The notes beneath the pieces are model-generated. The model saw nothing but the letters and a program-made list of their open reading frames with translations. It did not search any database and had not been told where the DNA came from. A stretch of 64,000 nt of DNA from Rhizobium sp. NXC14 (GTDB lineage: Bacteria; Pseudomonadota; Alphaproteobacteria; Rhizobiales; Rhizobiaceae): NCBI RefSeq assembly GCF_002117485.1, contig NZ_CP021030.1, forward strand, positions 3,289,001-3,353,000. The letters run 5' to 3'. Positions 35,607 to 45,053 of the stretch are shown here, piece by piece; position 1 is the first letter of the stretch, and every line of letters begins with the position of its first letter. Both the position numbers and the translations under genes were made by a program.

Positions 35607-36533
35607 GTGTTAAGCGAGCAAGGGTTTCTCCGGACATCGATTGCAGCGACCGTCGTGGTCGCCACGCTTGGCGTCGTCTTCGGCATTTTTTCCGGCTCCT
35701 TCTCGATCGCCTTCGACGGCGTTTATTCGCTGGCTGATGCGGCGATGACCGGACTGGCGCTCTGGGTTTCCAGCCTGATCCTGAAGTCGACGCAGAGCGA
35801 CGCTCGATCCGGCAGAATCCGGAACCGCTTCACCATGGGATTCTGGCATCTCGAGCCCATCGTGCTGATGCTCAACGGCTGCCTGTTGATGACGGTTGGC
35901 ATCTATGCGCTGATCAGCGCGATCATCAGCATCTTAAACGGCGGTCACGAACTGCGCTTCGGCGTGGCGATCGCCTATTCTGCGGCGACCCTGCTCGTTT
36001 GCGCCGCCATGGCCTTCCTCGGCGTCAGAGTGAATGCCCACACCAAATCCGATTTCATCTCGCTCGACATCAAGGCCTGGATCATGTCGGGCGGCATTGC
36101 GCTTGCCCTGCTCATTGCATTCCTAATTGGCATGGCCGTGCAGGCGACCCCGGCTGCCTGGCTTGCTAGCTATATGGACCCGGCGGTTCTGGCGCTGGTT
36201 TGCCTCATCATGATTCCGCTTCCGATTGGCGTCGTTTGGAGGTCGTTGACGGAGATCCTGCTGATCGCCCCTGTCGACCTCCAGGAGCACGTCGATCGTG
36301 TCGCCTCGGAAACGGTCCGCCGCCTCGGCTTCCTCTACCACCGCTCCTATGTTGCCCGGGTCGGCCGCGCGATGCAGATCGAACTTTATTTCATCGTCCC
36401 TCAAGGGCTTCCTGCAAAGACCGTGGAGGAGTGGGACGCGCTCCGCGACGAGATAGGGAACGCGATCGGCGACGAAAGCGCCAATCGCTGGCTGACGATC
36501 GCCTTCACCGCCGATGCGGAGTGGGCCGAATAG
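35607..36533 (+). CDS. Cation diffusion facilitator family transporter
   Basis: A 308-residue inner-membrane protein with six hydrophobic helices in about 210 residues and a soluble C-terminal domain, as in CDF metal/proton antiporters. The conserved metal-site helix is 'FDGVYSLADAAMTGLALWVS' (two Asp), matched later by 'SDFISLDIKAWIMSGGIALA' with Asp. Substrates of the family are Zn2+, Fe2+, Mn2+ and similar ions; which one is not clear. I chose GTG 35607, with GAGG 8 nt upstream, over ATG 35562, because the latter lies in a hairpin repeat. It ends 162 bp before the decarboxylase operon. Confidence 0.8.
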   Translation: MLSEQGFLRTSIAATVVVATLGVVFGIFSGSFSIAFDGVYSLADAAMTGLALWVSSLILKSTQSDARSGRIRNRFTMGFWHLEPIVLMLNGCLLMTVGIYALISAIISILNGGHELRFGVAIAYSAATLLVCAAMAFLGVRVNAHTKSDFISLDIKAWIMSGGIALALLIAFLIGMAVQATPAAWLASYMDPAVLALVCLIMIPLPIGVVWRSLTEILLIAPVDLQEHVDRVASETVRRLGFLYHRSYVARVGRAMQIELYFIVPQGLPAKTVEEWDALRDEIGNAIGDESANRWLTIAFTADAEWAE

Positions 36534-36584
36534 CCTAATCAAAATCCAAGTTCCCCCGACGACGTCGAAATGCTTCGGGTCACC

Positions 36585-36598
36585 TTGATTGCAATCAA
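36585..36598 (+). promoter_or_regulatory. Perfect FixK/FNR box of the decarboxylase operon
   Basis: TTGATTGCAATCAA, a perfect anaerobox inside the 18-bp palindrome CCTTGATTGCAATCAAGG (36583-36600). A -10-like TACGAT at 36621-36626 places the box centre at about -41.5, the class II activator position. The next start is ATG 36696. Confidence 0.82.
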
Positions 36599-36695
36599 GG
36601 ACGCTGCACGACCCGTCATGTACGATCCTCCAACCTGAGATGCACGCGGGCTGCATGGCGGCCGCAGCCTTTGACGTCCGGTTCTGGAGGAACGC

Positions 36696-38957
36696 ATGGA
36701 ATTCCAGATGGCATTTCCGATAGCCGTTATCGACGAGGATTTTGACGGCAAGAGCGCTGCCGGACGCGGTATGCGCGACCTCGCTGCCGCCATCGAAAGG
36801 GAAGGGTTCCGGATCGTTTCCGGCGTTTCCTATGAAGATGCCCGCCGTCTCGTCCATGTCTTCAACACAGAGTCCTGCTGGCTGGTCTCCGTCGACGGCA
36901 CCGAAGACAAGACAACGCGCTGGCAGGTGCTGGGAGAGGTGCTCGCCGCGAAGCGGCAGAGGAACGACCGCCTGCCGATCTTCCTCTTCGGCGACGACAC
37001 GACGGCGGAAGACGTGCCGACGCCGGTATTGCGCCATGCCAATGCCTTCTTTCGGCTGTTCGAGGATTCGGCCGAATTCATGGCGCGCGCCATCGCGCAG
37101 GCTGCCCGCAACTATCTCGACCGGCTACCGCCGCCGATGTTCAAGGCGTTGATGGATTATACGCTGGAAGGCGCTTATTCATGGCATACGCCCGGCCATG
37201 GCGGCGGCATTGCGTTTCGCAAGAGTCCGGTGGGCCAGCTCTTCTACACGTTCTTCGGCGAAAATACGCTGCGATCGGATATTTCCGTATCGGTCGGCAG
37301 CATCGGTTCGCTTCTCGATCATGTCGGGCCAATCGCCGAGGGCGAGCGCAATGCCGCGCGCATCTTCGGCACCGATAAAACCCTCTTCGTCGTCGGCGGC
37401 ACGTCGACTGCCAACAAGATCATCTGGCACGGCATGGTCGGGCGCGGCGATCTCGTCCTGTGCGACCGTAACTGTCACAAATCAATCCTGCATTCCCTCA
37501 TCATGACGGGCGCCACGCCAATTTATCTGACGCCGTCGCGCAACGGGCTCGGCATCATCGGTCCGATTTCCAAGGATCAGTTCACGCCTGAAGCCATCGC
37601 CGGCAAGATCGCCGCCAGCCCTTTTGCCGGACAGACCAGCGGCAAAGTCCGGCTGATGGTCATCACCAACTCGACCTATGATGGCCTCTGCTACAATGTC
37701 GATGCGATCAAGGCGTCGCTCGGCGACGCGGTGGAGGTGCTGCATTTCGACGAAGCCTGGTACGCCTATGGCAACTTCCACGAATTCTACGACGGTTTCC
37801 ACGGGATATCGTCAAACCAGCCGGCACGGTCGAAGAACGCCATCACCTTTGCCACGCACTCGACGCACAAGCTGCTGGCCGCCCTTTCCCAGGCATCGAT
37901 GATCCATATCCAGCATGCCGAGACCAAGCGTCTCGACATCACCCGCTTCAACGAAGCCTTCATGATGCATACCTCGACCTCGCCGCAATATGGCATCATC
38001 GCCTCCTGCGATGTCGCGGCCGCCATGATGGAACAGCCAGCCGGCCGCGCCCTGGTGCAGGAGACGATCGATGAGGCGATCAGCTTCCGCCGGGCGATGA
38101 ACGCGGTGAGGAAACAGACGGAAGGCACCTGGTGGTTTGACGTCTGGGAGCCGACGGCTGCCGGACAGACGCCGAGCGATACCCGTGCCGATTGGGTCCT
38201 GAAGCCGGATGATGCCTGGCATGGTTTTGCCGGCCTTGCCGAAAACCATGTCATGGTCGACCCGATCAAGGTCACAATCCTGTCGCCGGGCCTGTCGGCG
38301 AGCGGAGTGATGGATGAGCACGGCATACCGGCTGCCGTTATCACCAAGTTCCTGTCGTCGCGGCGCATTGAGATCGAGAAAACCGGTCTCTATTCCTTCC
38401 TCGTGCTTTTCTCGATGGGTATTACCCGCGGCAAATGGAGCACGCTGATCACTGAGCTCCTCAATTTCAAGGATCTCTATGATGCCAACGCGCCGTTGAC
38501 GCGAGCGCTGCCCGCGCTCGCCGCCGCGCATCAGGAAGCCTATGCCGGCATGGGGTTGAAGGATCTCTGCGCGCAGATCCATGCGATCTACCGCAAAGAT
38601 GACGTCCCGAAGGCGCAGCGCGAGATGTACACTGTCCTGCCCGAAATGGCATTGCGTCCGGCGGACGCCTATGACCGGCTGGTCAAAGGCAGGATCGAGA
38701 GCGTCGAGATTAACAATCTCATGAACCGCATCCTCGCCGTGATGATCGTTCCCTATCCGCCGGGAATTCCGCTGATCATGCCCGGCGAGAGGATCACCCA
38801 ATCGACGAAATCGATTCAGGATTACCTGCTCTACGCCCGCGATTTCGATCGCAAGTTCCCCGGTTTCGAAACCGATATCCATGGTCTTCGCTTCGCTCCC
38901 GGCGACGGCGGACGCCGCTATCTCGTCGATTGCATTGCAGAGGAGGCGCCAGAATGA
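36696..38957 (+). CDS. AdiA-like arginine/lysine decarboxylase
   Basis: A 753-residue PLP enzyme of the acid-inducible Orn/Lys/Arg decarboxylase family. Residues 1-140 form the receiver-like wing domain, and the PLP lysine is Lys392 in 'ATHSTHKLLAALSQASMIH'. 'VITNSTYDGLCYN', 'LHFDEAWYAYGNF' and 'FSMGITRGKWSTLI' follow E. coli AdiA closely, so arginine to agmatine is the best guess, with lysine possible. The reaction uses a cytoplasmic proton and raises pH. ATG 36696 follows GGAGG; a perfect FixK box lies 100 bp upstream. Its stop overlaps the next gene by four bases (ATGA). Confidence 0.88.
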   Translation: MEFQMAFPIAVIDEDFDGKSAAGRGMRDLAAAIEREGFRIVSGVSYEDARRLVHVFNTESCWLVSVDGTEDKTTRWQVLGEVLAAKRQRNDRLPIFLFGDDTTAEDVPTPVLRHANAFFRLFEDSAEFMARAIAQAARNYLDRLPPPMFKALMDYTLEGAYSWHTPGHGGGIAFRKSPVGQLFYTFFGENTLRSDISVSVGSIGSLLDHVGPIAEGERNAARIFGTDKTLFVVGGTSTANKIIWHGMVGRGDLVLCDRNCHKSILHSLIMTGATPIYLTPSRNGLGIIGPISKDQFTPEAIAGKIAASPFAGQTSGKVRLMVITNSTYDGLCYNVDAIKASLGDAVEVLHFDEAWYAYGNFHEFYDGFHGISSNQPARSKNAITFATHSTHKLLAALSQASMIHIQHAETKRLDITRFNEAFMMHTSTSPQYGIIASCDVAAAMMEQPAGRALVQETIDEAISFRRAMNAVRKQTEGTWWFDVWEPTAAGQTPSDTRADWVLKPDDAWHGFAGLAENHVMVDPIKVTILSPGLSASGVMDEHGIPAAVITKFLSSRRIEIEKTGLYSFLVLFSMGITRGKWSTLITELLNFKDLYDANAPLTRALPALAAAHQEAYAGMGLKDLCAQIHAIYRKDDVPKAQREMYTVLPEMALRPADAYDRLVKGRIESVEINNLMNRILAVMIVPYPPGIPLIMPGERITQSTKSIQDYLLYARDFDRKFPGFETDIHGLRFAPGDGGRRYLVDCIAEEAPE

Positions 38958-41317
38958 TCCCGCGCGATGTGAAGTCTCCAACGGTCGCCATACCGTTCCA
39001 CAAGCTGCTGAAAATCGTCGCCGTCGTCGACCGCGACAATCCCCAGGCGCAGGAGCTCGTGGCGCAGATCACCGCCCAGGGCTTCGAGGTGGAAGTGCGG
39101 GGCGACTATTCAGCCGATGTATCCGAGGATGCCGACGTCGGCGCTTATATCGGCTCGGTCGAGGACGGGCGGCTGCTCTCGGCACGCAGCTTCCTTCGCT
39201 GCGTCAGGGAGATCGGTTTTCGCACGCCGATCTGGGCGATGGCCGATACGCTGACCATCGCGGATATGGATGTCGTGGAAATGGCTGGCGAAGTGGATGG
39301 GTTCGTCTATCTCGGTCAGCAGACACCAGTCTTCTATGCCAAGCAGATCGTGTCCAGCGCCATCAACTACGGCAAATCGCTGCTCCCGCCATTCTTCGGC
39401 GGCATGATGGCCTATGATGGGGAAGCCAATATCGCCTTCGATTGCCCAGGGCACCAGGGCGGCCAGTTCTATCGAAAGTCACCGGCCGGCCAGCTCTTCT
39501 TCAAATATTTCGGCGAAAGCATTTTCCGCAACGACCTCTGCAATGCAGATGTGGACCTCGGCGATCTGCTCATCCATGAAGGGCCAGCCGTCGAAGCTCA
39601 GAAAGCGGCCGCGCGCGTCTTCGGCGCCGACCGCACCTATTTCATCCTGAACGGTACGAGCACCTCCAACAAGGTGGTGGCGAACGCAGTGTTGCGTAGC
39701 GGCGATCTCGTGCTCTTCGATCGCAACAATCACAAGTCGCTGCACCAGGGCGCCCTCGTACAGGCCGGGGCGATCCCGATTTTTCTGCCGACCGCCCGCA
39801 ATTCCTTCGGCATGATCGGCGCTGTCGACTGGGCAGCCTGGGACGAAGCCTGGCTACGGCAAAAGATCGAGGAACACCCGCTCGTCACGGACAAGAGCCG
39901 TGCGCAGGCGGAGAGGCCATTCCGTCTGGCCTGCATCCAGCTCGCGACCTATGACGGCACGATCTACAATGTCGCCCAAGTGATGGAGAAGCTCGGCCAT
40001 CTCTGCGACTACGTCCTCTGGGACGAGGCCTGGATCGGCTACAACGCCTTCCACCCGCTCTTCGAGGGGCACAGCCCGATGCGTCTCAAGGATCTCAGGG
40101 CTGACATGCCCGGGCTGTTCTCCACGCAATCGGTGCACAAGCAGGGCGCCGGCTTCTCGCAGGCATCGCAGATCCACAAACGCGACGAACATATCAGCGG
40201 CCAGCGCCGCTTCGTCGAACATAAGCGCTTCAATGAATCGCTGCTGATGCATGTGTCGACGTCTCCCTTCTACCCGCTGTTCGCCTCGCTCGATGTCAAT
40301 GCCAAGGTGCATGAGGGCAAGGCTGGCGAGATGCTCTGGGACCGCTGCATCGAACTCGGGATCGAGGTTCGCAAGAAGCTGCGCGGTTTCGTGGAGCATT
40401 ACGAAACCAAGGCCGCGCACCCGGAAGAGCAGTGGTTCTTCGATCCTTTCGTGCCGGACAGGGTGACGGTTTCGCGCTCGAAGCACACCGGCGATCTTGC
40501 CGCCGCCAAGTGGGAAGATGTCCCGACGGAGGTGCTGAAACGCGAGCAGCAATGCTGGCGGTTCGATCCAGAGGCGAGCTGGCACGGTTATTCAGGTTAC
40601 GCGCCCGGCTACACCATGGTCGACCCCAACAAGCTTGCAATACTGACACCCGGCATCGACCGGAAGACCGGCGAATATCGCGAGTTCGGCATTCCGGCGA
40701 CCGTCGTCGCCAACTATCTGCGCGAGCAGCGGGTCGTGGCGGAAAAATGCGACTTGAACAGCCTGCTCTTTTTGCTGACGCCGGCTGAAGACGAGAGCAA
40801 GCTGAACACGCTGGTCGCCAAGCTCGTCAAGTTCAAAAACCTGTGGGATCGCGACGCACCCTTGCCAGAAGTGCTGCCGACCGTCTTTGCGGCCAATCGC
40901 GAGCGTTATGCCGGCTACAGCGTCCGCCAGGTCTGCAGGGAGATGCATTCCTTCTATCGCGACGCGGGTGTCAAGGAGCTGCAGCGCCTGTGCTTCCGCT
41001 CCGAAAGCTTCCCGGAACCGGCAATCGCACCCAAACAGGCCTATGAGGCACTCGTCGCCAACAATGTCGACTATGTGCCGCTGACGGAAGCCGCCGGCCG
41101 CATCTCGGCAACCTTGGCGCTGATCTATCCGCCCGGTATCGGCGTGATCGTGCCTGGAGAACGCTGGGACGAGAGGGCGCGGCCGATGCGGGACTATTTC
41201 CTCGCCTTCGAAGAATCCTTCAACCGCTTCCCCGGCTTCAATTACGAGGTCCAAGGCGTGTTCCAGGAGCGGATCGATGGGCGGATCAAGTTCCACACAT
41301 ATGTCGTGCGCGAGTAG
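38954..41317 (+). CDS. SpeF-like ornithine decarboxylase
   Basis: A 787-residue PLP decarboxylase with wing domain (1-145), PLP lysine Lys396 in 'TQSVHKQGAGFSQASQIHKR', and the SpeF-like blocks 'LATYDGTIYNVAQVMEKLGH' and 'REFGIPATVVANYLREQRVV'. It should turn ornithine, the end product of the ADI pathway, into putrescine with uptake of a proton. It is about 55-65 residues longer than E. coli SpeF, with extra length around 'VEHYETKAAHPEEQWFFDPF'. ATG 38954 has AGGAGG 7 nt upstream and overlaps the adiA-like stop. A potE-like antiporter gene follows, as in E. coli speF-potE. Confidence 0.9.
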   Translation: MIPRDVKSPTVAIPFHKLLKIVAVVDRDNPQAQELVAQITAQGFEVEVRGDYSADVSEDADVGAYIGSVEDGRLLSARSFLRCVREIGFRTPIWAMADTLTIADMDVVEMAGEVDGFVYLGQQTPVFYAKQIVSSAINYGKSLLPPFFGGMMAYDGEANIAFDCPGHQGGQFYRKSPAGQLFFKYFGESIFRNDLCNADVDLGDLLIHEGPAVEAQKAAARVFGADRTYFILNGTSTSNKVVANAVLRSGDLVLFDRNNHKSLHQGALVQAGAIPIFLPTARNSFGMIGAVDWAAWDEAWLRQKIEEHPLVTDKSRAQAERPFRLACIQLATYDGTIYNVAQVMEKLGHLCDYVLWDEAWIGYNAFHPLFEGHSPMRLKDLRADMPGLFSTQSVHKQGAGFSQASQIHKRDEHISGQRRFVEHKRFNESLLMHVSTSPFYPLFASLDVNAKVHEGKAGEMLWDRCIELGIEVRKKLRGFVEHYETKAAHPEEQWFFDPFVPDRVTVSRSKHTGDLAAAKWEDVPTEVLKREQQCWRFDPEASWHGYSGYAPGYTMVDPNKLAILTPGIDRKTGEYREFGIPATVVANYLREQRVVAEKCDLNSLLFLLTPAEDESKLNTLVAKLVKFKNLWDRDAPLPEVLPTVFAANRERYAGYSVRQVCREMHSFYRDAGVKELQRLCFRSESFPEPAIAPKQAYEALVANNVDYVPLTEAAGRISATLALIYPPGIGVIVPGERWDERARPMRDYFLAFEESFNRFPGFNYEVQGVFQERIDGRIKFHTYVVRE

Positions 41318-41330
41318 GGCTGGAGCAGTC

Positions 41331-41427
41331 ATGAAAAGTGCGAAGCGGTTTTTGCGGAAACGACATGTGTGAAAACAGAGAGTTAAAGCGTGAGCCAAGC
41401 CAACCTGCAGGATCGCAACGCGCTTTA
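41331..41427. repeat. Possible dispersed repeat between speF- and potE-like genes
   Basis: The 124-bp gap starts with 'CATGAAAAGTGCGAAGCGG' followed by a 'GGAAACGACATG' part, wording I know from many Rhizobiales intergenic repeats, and contains the inverted pair TAAAGCG (41384-41390) / CGCTTTA (41421-41427). It may form a stem within the operon and reduce potE expression. Repeat status is from memory. Confidence 0.45.
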
Positions 41428-41441
41428 GGGAGGATTTCGTC

Positions 41442-42800
41442 ATGACCGACAACACGATGCATCTTGCGGCCGAGGCCACAACCAAGAAAAAGATGAACCT
41501 GGTGCAGCTCACCTTTATCGTCGCCGTCAACATGATGGGGTCGGGGATCATTATGCTGCCTGCCAATATGGCGCAGGTCGGGGCGATCTCGCTGCTCTCC
41601 TGGCTCGTGACCGCCATCGGCTCGATGGCGATCGCCTATGGCTTCGCCCAGGCCGGGCTGTTCAACCAGCGCCCCGGTGGCATGTCCGCCTATGCGGAGG
41701 ATGCCTATGGGAAGGACGGCTACTTCATGGTGTTCTTCCTGTATTTCCTGTCGCTTGCCGTCGGCAATGTGGCGATCGGCATCTCGGCCGTCGGGTACTT
41801 TGCCGGTTTCTTTCCGGTGCTGACCTCGACGCCGATCATGACCTGCCTGGCGCTGATCGTGCTCTTGTGGCTGACCACGGCCGCCAATTTCGGTGGACCG
41901 CGCATTACCGGCCGCATCGGCTCGGTCACTGTCTGGGGCGTCATCCTTCCCGTCGGCCTGCTGTCGATCCTCGGCTGGCTCTGGTTCAGCTCCAGTACCT
42001 TCGCCGCCGCCTGGAACCCGCAAGGCTTGACACTTGGGCAGGGAATGGGATCGAGCATCTCGCTTACCCTCTGGGCTTTCCTCGGCATGGAGTCCGCGGC
42101 GCAGAATTCCGATGCCGTCGAAAATCCCAAGCGTGACGTACCGCTCGCCTGCATGTTCGGCACGCTGGGCGCCGCCGTCATCTACATCCTGTCGACGACG
42201 GTCATTCAAGGCATCGTGCCGAATGCGGATCTTGCTACCTCAACGGGACCTTTCGCACTCGCCTATGCCACCATGTTCAATTCCACCATTGGCTCCATCG
42301 TCATGGCGCTTGCCGTGCTGGCATGCCTGGGCTCGCTACTCGGATGGCAGTTTACGATCGCGCAGACGGCGAAAACCGCCGCCGATGAGAGAATGTTCCC
42401 ATCCATATTCTCGCGGGTGAACGAGATGGGGGCTCCCATGGCCGGCATGATCATTCTTGGCATCGTGCAGACATGCCTTGCCTTAATGACCATATCGCCG
42501 ACTTTGAGCGAACAGTTCTCAGCGCTCGTCAACCTCGCCGTCGTCACCAACGTACTGCCCTATATCATCGCGCTTTCGTCGCTGTTCGTCATGATGAAGG
42601 CTGCCCGCGTGCCACAGCCGAAATACCGGCTGAATGCGACCATCGCCCTGGTCGGGATGGCCTACAGCCTCTTCGCCATCTATGCCTCCGGAAAGGATGC
42701 GGTGCTCGGCGGCATGATCGTCACAGGCATCGGCTTCATCATCTACGGCTTGATCGCCCCGCGTTTCGCCAGCGGCACGAACCGGCTTCCGGCCGAGTAA
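41442..42800 (+). CDS. PotE-like putrescine/ornithine antiporter
   Basis: A 452-residue APC transporter with about 12 helices. It follows E. coli PotE almost block by block: 'VNMMGSGIIMLPANMAQVGA', 'LTLWAFLGMESAAQNSDAVE', 'GSLLGWQFTIAQ', 'ALMTISPTLSEQFSALVNLA'. It should export putrescine in exchange for ornithine, completing the proton-consuming cycle with the SpeF-like enzyme before it. ATG 41442 has GGGAGG upstream. In this window it can also draw on ornithine made by arcAB. Confidence 0.9.
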   Translation: MTDNTMHLAAEATTKKKMNLVQLTFIVAVNMMGSGIIMLPANMAQVGAISLLSWLVTAIGSMAIAYGFAQAGLFNQRPGGMSAYAEDAYGKDGYFMVFFLYFLSLAVGNVAIGISAVGYFAGFFPVLTSTPIMTCLALIVLLWLTTAANFGGPRITGRIGSVTVWGVILPVGLLSILGWLWFSSSTFAAAWNPQGLTLGQGMGSSISLTLWAFLGMESAAQNSDAVENPKRDVPLACMFGTLGAAVIYILSTTVIQGIVPNADLATSTGPFALAYATMFNSTIGSIVMALAVLACLGSLLGWQFTIAQTAKTAADERMFPSIFSRVNEMGAPMAGMIILGIVQTCLALMTISPTLSEQFSALVNLAVVTNVLPYIIALSSLFVMMKAARVPQPKYRLNATIALVGMAYSLFAIYASGKDAVLGGMIVTGIGFIIYGLIAPRFASGTNRLPAE

Positions 42801-42816
42801 CAGAGGAGGATCAGAC

Positions 42817-43743
42817 ATGTCACGAGAAAATGCTCGGTGGGCGGGTATCACAGCCTCTGCCCTCGCCGCAACGGCTTTGTTTGCCCTCAGCACGCCCACG
42901 CAGGCTCAGACGCTCGATCGCGTCAGAACAAGCAGCGCGCTGAAGCTCGGCTACGATCCGGATGCGAGGCCCTTTTCGTTCAATGGCGAACAGGGACGGC
43001 CGGATGGCTATGCCGTCGCCCTCTGCAACAAGATTGCCGATAGCCTGAGGGCACAGCTGAACCTGCCGAAGCTCGATGTCGAATGGGTTTCGCTTTCAGG
43101 CGACGTCAAGACACGAGCGATAGAGAGCGGTACCGCTGATATTGTCTGCGGTGCGGAGCCGGTGACATTGACGCGCCGGCAGCAGGTGTCGTTTTCCATC
43201 CCGATCTTCCCGAGCGGCACCGGCGCGCTCCTGAGCGCCAGCTCGCCGCTGGCCTTGCGGGAAGTGCTGCAGTATGGCGAACCTTCGACCCGCCCCGTCT
43301 GGCGCGGTTCACCGGCGCGCACGATCCTCGAGCACAAGACCTTCTCCTCAATTGCCGGCACGACGAGCGAAGGCTGGCTAAGCGACAGGATCAAGACTTT
43401 TCAACTCGCTGCGACGGCTGCGCCGGTCGACAATTACCAGCAGGGGATCGAGCGCGTCGTAGATGGCAGTTCGGCGGTGCTCTTCGGCGACATGCCGATC
43501 CTGATGGATGCCGCCGCCCGCAGTGACAATTCCGGCAATCTGATCGTCCTGCAGCGCCATTTCACCTACGAACCGCTCGGCCTTGAGCTCGCGCGCGGCG
43601 ATGAGGACTTCCGCCTTGCCGTCGATCGCGCGCTCAGCCAGGCCTATGCCGGGCCGGATTTCCGGACATTCTTCACAACCTGGTTCGGGCCGCCGGACGA
43701 AGGGACCGTGACATTTTTCCAGCAAACAGCGCTGCCGGAATAG
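42817..43743 (+). CDS. Periplasmic amino acid-binding protein (SBP_bac_3)
   Basis: A 308-residue exported protein with signal peptide (1-30, ending 'STPTQAQTL'). The mature start 'LKLGYDPDARPFSFNGEQGR' with 'ADIVCGAEPVTLTRRQQVSF' is typical of family 3 solute-binding proteins for polar amino acids. No permease or ATPase gene is beside it, so it either shares another transporter or only buffers or senses its ligand. It starts 16 bp after the potE-like gene with GAGGAGG, hence the same operon. Arginine or ornithine are reasonable ligands by context only. Confidence 0.82.
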   Translation: MSRENARWAGITASALAATALFALSTPTQAQTLDRVRTSSALKLGYDPDARPFSFNGEQGRPDGYAVALCNKIADSLRAQLNLPKLDVEWVSLSGDVKTRAIESGTADIVCGAEPVTLTRRQQVSFSIPIFPSGTGALLSASSPLALREVLQYGEPSTRPVWRGSPARTILEHKTFSSIAGTTSEGWLSDRIKTFQLAATAAPVDNYQQGIERVVDGSSAVLFGDMPILMDAAARSDNSGNLIVLQRHFTYEPLGLELARGDEDFRLAVDRALSQAYAGPDFRTFFTTWFGPPDEGTVTFFQQTALPE

Positions 43744-43847
43744 CACTGCGACGGATCGAGCCGCCAAACACGTGGCGTGCTCCGGAGCGGGCCATATTGA
43801 TCTGCAAACCCGCTGAACGGCTGAAGCAACTGAACGGGAGCGACGGG

Positions 43848-44942
43848 GTGAGTCTTCTCTGGAAAGAAATCCGTCACAATCCCATGCTGTGGCTGCTCGC
43901 CGCGGTGCCGGTGGTCTTCGTCGCTGCGGGCGTTGCCCCCGAGGCTCATACGGTGCTCTTCATCCTGTCGGTGCTTGCCGTGATACCCCTGGCTGGGCTC
44001 CTCAGTCACGCTACCGAATCCGTTGCGGCGAAAACCGGCGACGCCGCTGGCGGGCTGCTCAATGCCACGCTTGGCAATCTGACGGAGCTCGTCATCGCGC
44101 TGACGGCCTTAAGTGCAGGCCAATATACGCTGGTAAAATCATCGGTTGCCGGTGCGATCGTCACCAACACCTTGTTCATGCTGGGGGCATCGTTTTTGCT
44201 CGGCGGCCTCAAACATCACAGCCAGGAATTCAACCGAGCCAATGCGCGTCTTCAGGCCGGTCTGCTCTTCCTCGCCACGATCGGCCTGCTGATGCCATCG
44301 GCGGTTGCGTCAATGGATTCGACCTCGGCTACGGAAGTGATCAACAAGCTCAGCTTAGGCTTGGCGGTCCTGCTTATCGTCGGATACGCGCTGGGACTGC
44401 TGTTCACCCTCAAGACGCATCGGGAGTTTTTTGCTGCCGCCGAGCACGCCGAGACCGACGAAACCCCGTGGCCGATCGGGGTGGCGCTGACCACACTCGC
44501 CGGTGTGACGATACTGGTCGCCCTGGTCAGCGAAATCTTCGTCGAGTCGGTGCAGGAGGCTGCCAAGGTTTTTGGAATGACGTCCGCCTTTGTCGGTTTC
44601 ATCGTCGTAGCACTGGTGGGCGGCGCAGCCGAAATGGCTTCGGCATTTTCCGGTGCACGCAAGAACCGCCTCGACCTGAGCGTGGGCATAGCGCTTGGAA
44701 GCGCCTCGCAGATAGCCCTTTTCGTGGCGCCCGTGCTGGTGCTGTTGAGCTACGTCATCGGGCCGACGCCGATGGATCTGCAGTTTTCTCCGGGCGTGGT
44801 CGTCATGGTTTTGCTGGCGACCATGACGGCGATGTTCGTCACCAACAGCGGGCGTTCAGCGTGGTTCGTCGGCATATTGGTGCTGATGGTTTACATGATC
44901 TTCGCCACGACTTTGTATGTTTTGCCCGATCGGGGCTCTTGA
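43848..44942 (+). CDS. Ca2+/H+ antiporter (CaCA family, ChaA-like)
   Basis: A 364-residue membrane protein with about 11 helices in two homologous halves. The paired ion-site motifs are seen as 'LLNATLGNLTELVIALTALS' and 'VALVGGAAEMASAFSGARKN', each with the essential acidic residue. It exchanges cytoplasmic Ca2+ (or Na+/K+) for protons. GTG 43848 has GGGAG 8 nt upstream. A 356-bp piece of this gene is also present at 25805-26160. Confidence 0.9.
   Translation: MSLLWKEIRHNPMLWLLAAVPVVFVAAGVAPEAHTVLFILSVLAVIPLAGLLSHATESVAAKTGDAAGGLLNATLGNLTELVIALTALSAGQYTLVKSSVAGAIVTNTLFMLGASFLLGGLKHHSQEFNRANARLQAGLLFLATIGLLMPSAVASMDSTSATEVINKLSLGLAVLLIVGYALGLLFTLKTHREFFAAAEHAETDETPWPIGVALTTLAGVTILVALVSEIFVESVQEAAKVFGMTSAFVGFIVVALVGGAAEMASAFSGARKNRLDLSVGIALGSASQIALFVAPVLVLLSYVIGPTPMDLQFSPGVVVMVLLATMTAMFVTNSGRSAWFVGILVLMVYMIFATTLYVLPDRGS
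44306..44661 (+). repeat. Intact partner of direct repeat 25805-26160
   Basis: This part of the antiporter gene matches 25805-26160 in the same orientation, without gaps, at about 97% identity by eye. The two copies are 18,501 bp apart (start to start). Confidence 0.92.
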
Positions 44943-45053
44943 GGCCGCATAATGGCTTGGCAAATGCGCGAGATCGACGTGAGGCTCGGTTGCCGGCGAT
45001 AATGCTGCGTAAGTCTGACCAATGCCCTGATCCAACTGCAGGAAGGCCGGAAG

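Noticed and set aside
43795..43808. TTGATCTGCAAACC upstream of the Ca2+/H+ antiporter gene
   Set aside because: Only the left half fits; the right half matches ATCAA in two of five positions.
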